DNA of 8,986 bases, from assembly GCA_009785015.1 (NCBI GenBank), contig WQXD01000141.1, forward strand, positions 1 to 8,986. Reading direction: 5' to 3'. Positions within the stretch are counted from its first letter, which is position 1; each line of letters starts with the position of its first letter. The notes under the pieces are model-generated. The model saw nothing but the letters and a program-made list of their open reading frames with translations, was not told the DNA's origin and ran no database searches. This DNA is from Oscillospiraceae bacterium (GTDB taxonomy: Bacteria; Bacillota_A; Clostridia; Oscillospirales; WRJC01). The translations under genes were made by a program, and so were the position numbers. Below, one piece after another: positions 1 to 5,877 of this stretch.

Positions 1-2
1 AG

Positions 3-329
3 CGCAACTTCAGCGTCGACATAATAGACAAGATGTTTACCGCCCCCGATGTCAAGACAGACTGGGGATTCCCGGACAAGAACCCCGCTGACGCAGGCCC
101 CCATTACACAGAAGAAGGCGACGAAAACTTTGTCAACACCGTGACTTTCTACAACACTTTGAGGACGACCACCCCGACGGGTTTGAGCGTAGACGATCTG
201 CCCTATATCGTGCTCATCGGAACGGCTGTAATCGGACTTGTATTGTTCCTGGCTATAAAATTCCGCAAGATAGTCGACAAAGAAGAAGAAGATGAAGAAG
301 AATACGACGCCGGATATAAAACAACGTAA
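3..329 (+). CDS. C-terminal end of a pilin-like surface protein with TPTG sorting signal (partial, 5' end outside window)
   Basis: The frame is open from the first bases, so the gene begins upstream and only about 108 C-terminal residues are seen. They end in a beta-strand-like VTFYNT stretch, a TPTG motif (nt 171-182), a roughly 20-residue hydrophobic segment beginning at LPYIVLIG, and a basic FRK stop-transfer patch. This is the layout of a cell-wall sorting signal. A TPTG motif, rather than LPxTG, resembles the QVPTG signal of the Spy0128-type pilin, which is handled by a class B sortase; such a sortase follows here after 28 bp. The Asn in FYN may be the acceptor of an intramolecular Lys-Asn isopeptide bond, as in the last strand of Spy0128-like domains (inference). 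The tail after the membrane segment is unusually long and acidic (KEEEDEEE). The pilin or adhesin identity rests on the C-terminus and context only. Confidence 0.7.
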   Translation, partial: RNFSVDIIDKMFTAPDVKTDWGFPDKNPADAGPHYTEEGDENFVNTVTFYNTLRTTTPTGLSVDDLPYIVLIGTAVIGLVLFLAIKFRKIVDKEEEDEEEYDAGYKTT

Positions 330-340
330 AACAACGTAAA
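321..340 (+). repeat. 10-bp tandem duplication at the end of the pilin-like gene
   Basis: The 10-mer acaacgtaaa occurs twice head to tail (321-330 and 331-340). The first copy contains the stop codon TAA at 327-329; the second lies in the spacer just before the next ribosome site. It looks like a local slippage duplication that lengthens the spacer, with no evident function. Confidence 0.75.
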
Positions 341-344
341 ACGG

Positions 345-353
345 AAAGGAGGT
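345..353 (+). promoter_or_regulatory. Ribosome binding site deciding a TTG start
   Basis: AAAGGAGGT is a near-perfect match to the anti-Shine-Dalgarno sequence. It lies 4 nt before TTG at 358 and 10 nt before an in-frame GTG at 364. No ATG is available near it, so the downstream sortase must use a non-ATG start; TTG 358 is preferred, GTG 364 is possible. Confidence 0.8.
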
Positions 354-357
354 CCCA

Positions 358-1278
358 TTGGGCGTGAAGAAGGCGGGAAAAAGATCGATCGGATTTTCAA
401 ATTTTATCGTAGACTATATTATCCTCGCTGTCATAGTACTCCTCATCGCCTTCGCCGCATATGCCCTTTGGGACTCAAACCAGATACACTACGCAGCAGA
501 CAGCTCACACTATGCAGTTTACAAACCTACGACAGCGGATGGAGGAAAATCTTTCAAGGAACTGCAGGCTCTCAACGAAGAGGTATTCGCGTGGCTCACC
601 GTATACGGGACGCATATCGACTATCCCGTAACCCAAAGCTCAGACAACATGAAATACGTCAACACCAATGCAGAGGGCCTGTACTCCCTGTCGGGGGCGA
701 TCTTTTTGGACTACAAAAACAGCAGGGATTTCACTGACTTCAACAGCATACTGTACGGCCACCATATGGCTAAAAAAAAGATGTTCGGGGAAATCGGCCG
801 TTTTTCAGACAAGGAAGTATTCGACTCTCACAGGTACGGAAATCTTTATTTCGGCGGAAAAGACCATGGACTTGAATTCTTTGCCTTCGTGCACGCGGAT
901 GCCTATGACAACTCGGTATTTTCCGCCGGCGTGGGCGAGGATGCCAGTCAAAACTACTTGGACAACCTGCTTGCAAAGGCGATACACACCAGAGACATCG
1001 GAGTCGGCGCGGGCGATCACATAATTCTGCTTTCCACCTGCTCATCGGATTCGACCAACGGCCGGGATATCTTAGCGGCGAGAATCGCCGACGAAATCTT
1101 TGAGGATTCGGTTTGGGACGCGGATATGACGGGTGACACGGACGGTACGGACAACCTGCAATGCCAGGTAGAGGAAATTCCCGCGATTGTGCTTTTGACA
1201 CTGTTATTGATGCTTATACTGTCGGCGCTTGCGATTATACGGATCTTCGCCGTATATCTCAAGCAAAATCAAAAATAA
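358..1278 (+). CDS. srtB: Class B sortase with N- and C-terminal membrane segments (probable pilin-type sortase)
   Basis: A 306-residue membrane-bound cysteine transpeptidase. Residues about 16-37 form an N-terminal anchor. The catalytic domain carries the class B pattern: AWL and IDYPV near 78-91, FLDY at 116-119, YGHHM with catalytic His135, LLSTC with catalytic Cys228, and Arg236 eight residues later as the likely third catalytic residue. A Thr/Asp/Gly-rich linker (about 256-266) is followed by a second hydrophobic helix (about 274-299) and a basic end. A C-terminal helix is common in pilin-polymerising class C sortases but unusual in housekeeping class B enzymes. With the TPTG protein 28 bp upstream, this suggests that it polymerises or attaches that protein, like the class B SrtC1 of Streptococcus pyogenes acting on a QVPTG pilin (inference). 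The start is TTG, chosen by the strong AAAGGAGGT. A 38-bp gap to the regulator gene suggests co-transcription. Confidence 0.9.
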   Translation: MGVKKAGKRSIGFSNFIVDYIILAVIVLLIAFAAYALWDSNQIHYAADSSHYAVYKPTTADGGKSFKELQALNEEVFAWLTVYGTHIDYPVTQSSDNMKYVNTNAEGLYSLSGAIFLDYKNSRDFTDFNSILYGHHMAKKKMFGEIGRFSDKEVFDSHRYGNLYFGGKDHGLEFFAFVHADAYDNSVFSAGVGEDASQNYLDNLLAKAIHTRDIGVGAGDHIILLSTCSSDSTNGRDILAARIADEIFEDSVWDADMTGDTDGTDNLQCQVEEIPAIVLLTLLLMLILSALAIIRIFAVYLKQNQK

Positions 1279-1316
1279 AACAAAAAATAGAATGTCGGAA
1301 AGGGAGGAAGGGTTAT

Positions 1317-1655
1317 ATGACCAATATTAGCGAGAGGCTGAGGGAACTTCGGCTGAATACAAAAAAAACACTGAAAGAAATGAGCAAGACATTAGATGTG
1401 TCATTGAATACCGTTTACAGATGGGAACACAGCCTGAGCGTCCCGCGCAAATCTGTACTGAAAAAGATCTCCGATTATTACGCTGTTCCGCTTGAATGGC
1501 TGATTTACGGAAATGCCGGGGAGAATAATATTATGTCAGCCCCCGACAGCAGCACCGAACAGAAAATCATGGAGATGGTCAAAAATTTAACTGAACAGAG
1601 CAAATACAGGGTATTGGGATACATTGAACGCATATGCGTGGAAAATGAAGATTAG
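1317..1655 (+). CDS. XRE/Cro-CI family helix-turn-helix transcriptional regulator
   Basis: A 112-residue cytoplasmic DNA-binding protein. Residues about 5-65 form a classic HTH_XRE domain: SERLRELR in helix 1, TLKEMSKTLDVS and NTVYRWE as the helix-turn-helix, then the typical PRKSVLKKISDYYAVPLEWLIYG ending (in two blocks around residues 43-65). The remaining ~45 residues (including TEQKIMEMVKNL) look helical and may serve dimerisation or ligand sensing. ATG 1317 follows AGGGAGGAAGGG at 1301-1312; the frame is open further upstream, but that would overlap the sortase gene and has no ribosome site. Lying between two sortase-substrate pairs, it probably controls the surface locus, either its own operon or the possible promoter at 1661-1666. 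Direct target evidence is absent. Confidence 0.88.
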   Translation: MTNISERLRELRLNTKKTLKEMSKTLDVSLNTVYRWEHSLSVPRKSVLKKISDYYAVPLEWLIYGNAGENNIMSAPDSSTEQKIMEMVKNLTEQSKYRVLGYIERICVENED

Positions 1656-1666
1656 TTCTATATAAT
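1639..1666 (+). promoter_or_regulatory. Possible promoter before the SPKTG surface protein gene
   Basis: A perfect TATAAT (1661-1666) lies 31 bp before the ATG at 1698. The best -35 at a suitable distance is TGGAAA (1639-1644, 16-bp spacer, 4 of 6 matches), inside the 3' end of the regulator gene. The block GCGAATTACGC right after the -10 is an imperfect inverted repeat and could be an operator. A weak or regulated promoter is plausible; read-through from upstream is the alternative. Confidence 0.4.
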
Positions 1667-1697
1667 GCGAATTACGCTATGAAATGGATGGGAATAA

Positions 1698-3233
1698 ATG
1701 ATCAGGATAATAAAAACGAAAGGTAAAAGAATAGTATGTGCGGTAACGGCGTTTGTAATAATGTTGATCGTCTCGGTGCCGGCCGTTTATGCGGGTGATA
1801 ATTCGGTCATGCTCCCAATCAAGCAAAGCTGTGCTTCCCCGGTTTTGGCGGACGAAACCTTCACCTACAGGCTCCGCCCGCTCAATCCGGATAATCCGAT
1901 GCCCCCCGGGAGCACATCGGCGGGATATACGTTTACAATGACCGGCAATAAAGAAATTTCGGTCGGCCCGCTGACCTTTGTCCGGCAGGACGTATTCCGG
2001 TACGAGGTTTATCAGTTGGCGGAAACAAAAAAGCATGGGTATATATACGACAGACGGGTGTACACAATCGAAATATACGCGGATGAGTCGTTTAATATCA
2101 CCAAAATCGTGAAAAATGAAAGCGGCGCTAAGGAAAGCGGTATCGCATTTGAGAACGCGTACGGCGCCGCTCCGACCGACCCGAAGCTGATGGCGGATCC
2201 GGTGGTGATGAAAACCGTGTCCGGGAATCCGAGGTATGACAGCATGTTTGCATTCAGGCTGGCCGCGCAAAACGCCTCGCAGCCGATGCCGTCCGGCAGC
2301 GTAAACGGAGTAAAAACCATATACATATCGGGTTCGGGGCGCGGCGAATTCGGGACTTGGAGTTACGATACAACGGGGATATATTATTACAGCGTCTATG
2401 AGGTAAATACGGGCGCCGACGGTTACAGCTATGACAAAACGGTATACACGATAACGGATACGGTCAAAGACGAAAACGGACAGCTTGTGCTGTCGAGGGT
2501 GGTGGCAAATGAAATGAACAAACCGGTCACATCCATGATATTCAACAACAGGTATTCGGGCGGCGGCACCGTCTTTCCCCCGACAACAGAGCGTCCCACC
2601 GCCCCGGAAACAACCGCTCCGACCAAACCCACCGACCCCCCCGGCACAACCGCTGCCACAACCGAGCCCGCCGGAACAACCCCGCCGGCCGAGAAGCCCC
2701 CCGAGACAAACCCGCCGACCGAGCCCTCCAGACCGGAGGTCACAAGGGGCGAAGACGTCGCAGTGGTCGATCCGTCAAATCCCCCCAGCACCGGCCGGCC
2801 CGGAACGGAACCGGGATCGGTTATACCCACCGAGCCCGCCGGAACAACCCCGCCGGCCGAGGAACCTTCCGAGACAAGCCCGCCCGCCGGGACGTCCGGA
2901 CCTGATGTCACAAGGGGCGAAGACCTCGAATGGCTCGATCCGGAACATCTCCCCGGCGCCGGACGATGGGGACCAAACACGAACACACCGCAGATACGGC
3001 CGGTTGGCAAGAAAGATCCCGCCGGGCCGGCCGGCAAGACGGATTTAAACAAACCGGGGTCAATTGGCACAACAGCAGCGCCGCCCATATCGGACCAGAC
3101 GTTTAAACCGGGGCTCTCAAGCCCCAAAACAGGGGATGAAACCGACAACACTTTTTATATCATATTATTCATATCAGGAGGCATATTGGCCGCCGGGTCG
3201 GCGGTGTATTTGAGTAAAAGAAAGAATTGTTAG
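1698..3233 (+). CDS. Secreted surface protein with two Spy0128/FctA-like pilin domains, Thr/Pro stalk and SPKTG anchor
   Basis: A 511-residue cell-wall protein. Residues 1-32 are a signal peptide (basic start, hydrophobic core, cleavage probably after VYA). Two beta-rich pilin-isopeptide domains follow: domain 1 about 38-156 and domain 2 about 168-287, each with a Lys near the start (Lys42, Lys172), a GYxYD-xxVYTI core and an F-x-N-x-Y end (Asn153, Asn284). These resemble Spy0128 domains that self-crosslink Lys to Asn. Domain 2 has Glu235 at the catalytic position; domain 1 has Gln106 there. Residues about 290-460 are a Thr/Pro/Glu-rich stalk containing a 56-residue repeat. The end is a sorting signal: SPKTG (475-479), D, hydrophobic helix about 486-504 and KRK. 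SPKTG matches the (S/P)PxTG consensus of Clostridioides difficile SrtB. The class B sortase gene immediately downstream is the likely partner. The ribosome site is weak (ggatggga, 1686-1693). An adhesin or pilus tip/base role is inference. Confidence 0.85.
   Translation: MIRIIKTKGKRIVCAVTAFVIMLIVSVPAVYAGDNSVMLPIKQSCASPVLADETFTYRLRPLNPDNPMPPGSTSAGYTFTMTGNKEISVGPLTFVRQDVFRYEVYQLAETKKHGYIYDRRVYTIEIYADESFNITKIVKNESGAKESGIAFENAYGAAPTDPKLMADPVVMKTVSGNPRYDSMFAFRLAAQNASQPMPSGSVNGVKTIYISGSGRGEFGTWSYDTTGIYYYSVYEVNTGADGYSYDKTVYTITDTVKDENGQLVLSRVVANEMNKPVTSMIFNNRYSGGGTVFPPTTERPTAPETTAPTKPTDPPGTTAATTEPAGTTPPAEKPPETNPPTEPSRPEVTRGEDVAVVDPSNPPSTGRPGTEPGSVIPTEPAGTTPPAEEPSETSPPAGTSGPDVTRGEDLEWLDPEHLPGAGRWGPNTNTPQIRPVGKKDPAGPAGKTDLNKPGSIGTTAAPPISDQTFKPGLSSPKTGDETDNTFYIILFISGGILAAGSAVYLSKRKNC
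2661..2972 (+). repeat. Two in-frame 168-bp (56-residue) repeat units in the Thr/Pro stalk
   Basis: Unit 1 spans 2661-2828 and unit 2 starts at 2829 and decays by about 2972. The first 33 bases of each unit are identical, and an 18-base block encoding VTRGED is identical at 2739 and 2907, exactly 168 bases apart. Both units continue as DP, then GR sixteen to eighteen residues after VTRGED begins. Between these islands the units have diverged, so the duplication is not recent or is being selected at the islands. Confidence 0.8.
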
Positions 3234-4088
3234 ATGAAATTAAGATATATTACAGCGCTTGCAGTGATGCTTCTCGGGATAAGCCTGATGGCATATGCGG
3301 GAAGGCAATTGATAAACGCGCGGCAAATCTACCGTGAAGCCGACGACGCCTACGCGGATTTGCGCAGTCATGTAAGATATATAAAAAAAGACGCCGGCCA
3401 CTCTCAAAAGCAGGACAACATATCGCGCCCCTCAAAGCAGCAGCAAGAAGAAAATACAACCCCTGAATTTCAACTGCCCAAAGAAACGCAAACGGCGCCC
3501 GTAAAAATCCCGCAGGTATATATCCCGGAACTGAATATCGATTTTGACAAATTGGAGCAGATCAATACCGACGCGGCGGCGTGGCTGTACTCGCCCGGCA
3601 CCCCGATAGATTATCCGGTCATGGCGGCGCGCGACTACGATTACTATTTGAGGCATTTGCCGGACGGCGCCTGGAATATAAACGGATCGCTGTTTATCGA
3701 CTACAACTGCGCCCCGGATTTCAGCGATCCGCTGACGGTGATCTACGGGCACCACATGAAATCCGGGGATATGATGTTCGGCAGCCTGAAAGGGTACAAG
3801 GACCAGAAGTATTATGAAGAACATCCCTGCATGTACCTGTACACCAAACAGGCCAATTACAAAATAGACCTCATTTACGGCGCGGTGATCGCCGCCGGGA
3901 AATGGAGGGAACAGGCGTTTATGTTCTCGGAAAATGTCGAAGCGTTTTTGGCGTATGCGGAAAGCAACACGACTTTTGAAAGCGGATTGGAATATAGAAA
4001 AGGGGACCGCATAGTGGCGTTGTCGACCTGTTCATATGAATTCGACGGAGCGCGGTATGTGGTGCTGGGCATACTAAGGGAGCAATAG
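3234..4088 (+). CDS. srtB: Class B sortase, N-terminally anchored
   Basis: A 284-residue sortase with a single N-terminal membrane segment (about 5-22), a polar Lys/Gln-rich linker (about 45-90) and a class B catalytic domain: AWLYSPGTPIDYPV around 116-129, FIDYN, IYGHHM with catalytic His173, ALSTC with Cys266, and SYEFDGARYVV with Arg274, the usual class B ending. There is no C-terminal membrane segment, unlike the sortase at 358-1278, and the two are clearly divergent outside the motifs. The ATG follows the stop TAG of the SPKTG protein with no gap and no strong ribosome site, so translation is probably coupled to that gene. This tight link makes the SPKTG protein its probable substrate, joined to the peptidoglycan stem peptide outside the membrane. 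The APVTG protein at the right edge of the window is a possible second substrate. Confidence 0.92.
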   Translation: MKLRYITALAVMLLGISLMAYAGRQLINARQIYREADDAYADLRSHVRYIKKDAGHSQKQDNISRPSKQQQEENTTPEFQLPKETQTAPVKIPQVYIPELNIDFDKLEQINTDAAAWLYSPGTPIDYPVMAARDYDYYLRHLPDGAWNINGSLFIDYNCAPDFSDPLTVIYGHHMKSGDMMFGSLKGYKDQKYYEEHPCMYLYTKQANYKIDLIYGAVIAAGKWREQAFMFSENVEAFLAYAESNTTFESGLEYRKGDRIVALSTCSYEFDGARYVVLGILREQ

Positions 4089-4120
4089 AAAAAATAGATA
4101 AAATTCAAAATATTTTTTAC

Positions 4121-4153
4121 GGTCGGGCATATGCCCGGCCTTTTTGTTTTTTT
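4121..4153 (+). terminator. Rho-independent terminator of the sortase locus
   Basis: An 8-bp GC-rich stem (ggtcgggc 4121-4128 with gcccggcc 4133-4140, one G-U pair), an atat loop and a T-rich run (TTTTTGTTTTTTT, 4141-4153) start 33 bp after the stop of the second sortase. It separates the sortase locus from the sugar operon. Confidence 0.92.
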
Positions 4154-4206
4154 GGAGCGGACATACGCAAAAATTTCACGAAACTCAATTTATTTTCAAT
4201 ATATAC

Positions 4207-4235
4207 TTGACATATTTCAAAAATCATAATAGAAT
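4207..4235 (+). promoter_or_regulatory. Strong sigma-A type promoter of the sugar-binding protein/GH51/kinase operon
   Basis: TTGACA (4207-4212, perfect -35) and TAGAAT (4230-4235, 5 of 6 matches) are 17 bp apart in an AT-rich stretch. Transcription should start near 4242, giving a leader of about 47 nt before the ATG at 4289. Two GCGAA copies (4246 and 4254) sit just after the expected start and could bind a regulator (speculative). The rest of the 200-bp gap between genes holds only the terminator at 4121-4153. Confidence 0.8.
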
Positions 4236-4288
4236 ATATAATAATGCGAATGTGCGAACAGTTATATAAATCGAGGAGTGGATATGCC

Positions 4289-5851
4289 ATGAAAAAAAAT
4301 AATGCCGATATGTTCAAATTTACCGTTTTCTTTTTGATACTTGCGCTTGTTTCTTTGGTTTTCGTCTCGTGCGGGAATAATACCGATATTTCCGGCGGCG
4401 ATGAAAGCGGCAAGCCCGAAGCGGCGGACCCGGGGCAGGGTCCGGCAGAGGGCGATTCTGTCAAAGCCGAAAAAATACTGCCGGAGCTGCCCGAAGTCAG
4501 CTACGGGGGGTATACCTTCACTTTTTTGGCCCATAAAGAGGGCACTTCGGGCTGGGACTGGGTCGGGGCGGAGCCCAGGGAACTCGTGGCGGAAATGGAA
4601 AATGGGGCCGAAGTGCAAAACGCCGAGCCGATAAACGACGCGGTGTATCAGAGAAATTCCGTCGTAAAGGCAAAATACGGGATAGAGATCGCCATGGTGG
4701 CGGACAATACGGAGAACGCCACGTTAAAAAAAGTGGTCAACGCGGGGGACGACACATATGACGCCGTCATGATTTTCAACAACAATGTCCCTGGCGTGGT
4801 GACGGGCAACCTGCTTCTCGAGGTTTCGAACATGCCTTACATAGACCTCGGCAAGCCCTGGTGGGACCCGGGGGTCAACGCCATGTCCGTGGTGGGCAAA
4901 CAGTATCTTTTGGCGGGGGACCTGCTCATACTCGACAACGAAGCGACCAACGCGATAATATTCAACAAGGATTTGATGGCGGACCTGGGAATGGAGCTGC
5001 CTTACGGCTTTGTCAAGGAAGGCAAATGGACATTCGATAAAATGATCGAAATGACCAAGGGCGTCGAATTGGATTTAAACGGCGACGGCGCGCTCAAATA
5101 CGCCGACGACAGATTCTCGATGATAATCTTCAACGACACTCTCCAGGCCATGTTAGTCGCGGGGGGCGGGTTGTTCGCCGACAAAAAAGAGGACGACGTG
5201 CCGTATATGTGTTTTGCCAGTGAGAGAAACCTCGCAGTTTTGGACAAAGCCATGAACCTGATGTACAAGGACACCAACCCCGGGGTGTTCAACGTCCAGT
5301 CGGTCGACGCGGGCTCGGGAAACGTGATCTGGATGAATGCGTACTACGACACGTTTATGGAAAACAGGGCGCTGTTCATGTGGATAAGGATGAGGGTCGT
5401 CGAGGCGTTCAGGGGTATGGACTCGAATTTCGGAATATTGCCCATGCCCAAATATGACGAAGCCCAAGCCGGGTACTGCAGCTTAGTCAACCCCTACACC
5501 GGGGTCATGCTCGGGGTGCCCAAAACCGCGGGAGATCCGGAGCGGACGGGCATAATTCTCGAGGCGCTTTCCGCAGAAAGCAAATATACCCTCCAGCCCG
5601 CCTATTATGATATAGTGCTCAACAGAAAATTCGCGAGGGACGAGGAAAGCTCCGAAATGCTCGATATCATATTCAATTCCCGGGTTTACGATATAGGCGG
5701 CGTTTACAGTTTCGGCGGCGTATTCTCCGATTTCAACACCATAGCGAGCAAAGAGGACCGGAATATAATATCGTTTTATGAGAAAAAAATCGGCTCGATG
5801 GACAAAGCGATAGAAAAAGTGGTCGCGCAGTTCGAATCGATGGACGATTAA
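4289..5851 (+). CDS. ABC-type sugar-binding lipoprotein (extracellular solute-binding protein, family 1-like)
   Basis: A 520-residue extracytoplasmic binding protein of the type that delivers oligosaccharides to an ABC importer. A short basic start and hydrophobic stretch end in FVSC with Cys28 as the lipidated residue; Phe at -3 is less usual in a lipobox. A low-complexity Gly/Glu/Pro linker (about 31-60) precedes the binding fold, which starts at YGGYTFTFL and includes YDAVMIFNN near 157-165, PWWDPG at 190-195, ATNAIIFNKDLM around 219-230 and KWTFDKM near 246-252. Residues 262-273 form an EF-hand-like loop (DLNGDGALKYAD) with acidic or amide side chains at positions 1, 3, 5 and 12, likely Ca-binding. 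ATG 4289 is chosen because GAGGAG (4273-4278) precedes it and a signal peptide follows directly. The ligand is unknown; the GH51 gene 26 bp downstream suggests arabinose-containing oligosaccharides. No permease genes are nearby. Confidence 0.85.
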   Translation: MKKNNADMFKFTVFFLILALVSLVFVSCGNNTDISGGDESGKPEAADPGQGPAEGDSVKAEKILPELPEVSYGGYTFTFLAHKEGTSGWDWVGAEPRELVAEMENGAEVQNAEPINDAVYQRNSVVKAKYGIEIAMVADNTENATLKKVVNAGDDTYDAVMIFNNNVPGVVTGNLLLEVSNMPYIDLGKPWWDPGVNAMSVVGKQYLLAGDLLILDNEATNAIIFNKDLMADLGMELPYGFVKEGKWTFDKMIEMTKGVELDLNGDGALKYADDRFSMIIFNDTLQAMLVAGGGLFADKKEDDVPYMCFASERNLAVLDKAMNLMYKDTNPGVFNVQSVDAGSGNVIWMNAYYDTFMENRALFMWIRMRVVEAFRGMDSNFGILPMPKYDEAQAGYCSLVNPYTGVMLGVPKTAGDPERTGIILEALSAESKYTLQPAYYDIVLNRKFARDEESSEMLDIIFNSRVYDIGGVYSFGGVFSDFNTIASKEDRNIISFYEKKIGSMDKAIEKVVAQFESMDD

Positions 5852-5877
5852 ATAGTAAAAAGGGAGGGGAAAACAAA

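Noticed and set aside
1161..1316. Upstream extension of the regulator frame
   Set aside because: It would overlap the sortase C-terminus by over 100 bases, whereas ATG 1317 has a strong ribosome site and begins exactly where the HTH domain starts.
2661..2972. CRISPR-like or mobile repeat
   Set aside because: There are only two units, in frame, within a stalk-coding region. There are no unique spacers, terminal inverted repeats or transposase.
2429..3151. Long minus-strand open frame (240 residues, Gly/Val/Ser/Pro-rich) opposite the Thr/Pro stalk
   Set aside because: It is produced by the GC-rich repetitive codons of the stalk read in reverse. It has no ribosome site or recognisable domain, and the + strand frame has clear secretion and sorting signals.
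4237..4242. A perfect TATAAT as alternative -10 for the sugar operon
   Set aside because: It lies 24 bp from TTGACA, too far for sigma-A. TAGAAT at 4230 has the ideal 17-bp spacing.
4244..4288. Earlier in-frame start for the binding lipoprotein
   Set aside because: It would fall at the expected transcription start, lacks a ribosome site, and would add polar residues before the signal peptide.
4089..4288. Small RNA, riboswitch or attachment site in the largest intergenic gap
   Set aside because: The gap is explained by a hairpin terminator and a promoter. No further stable stem, aptamer-like conserved block or tRNA-end sequence is visible.
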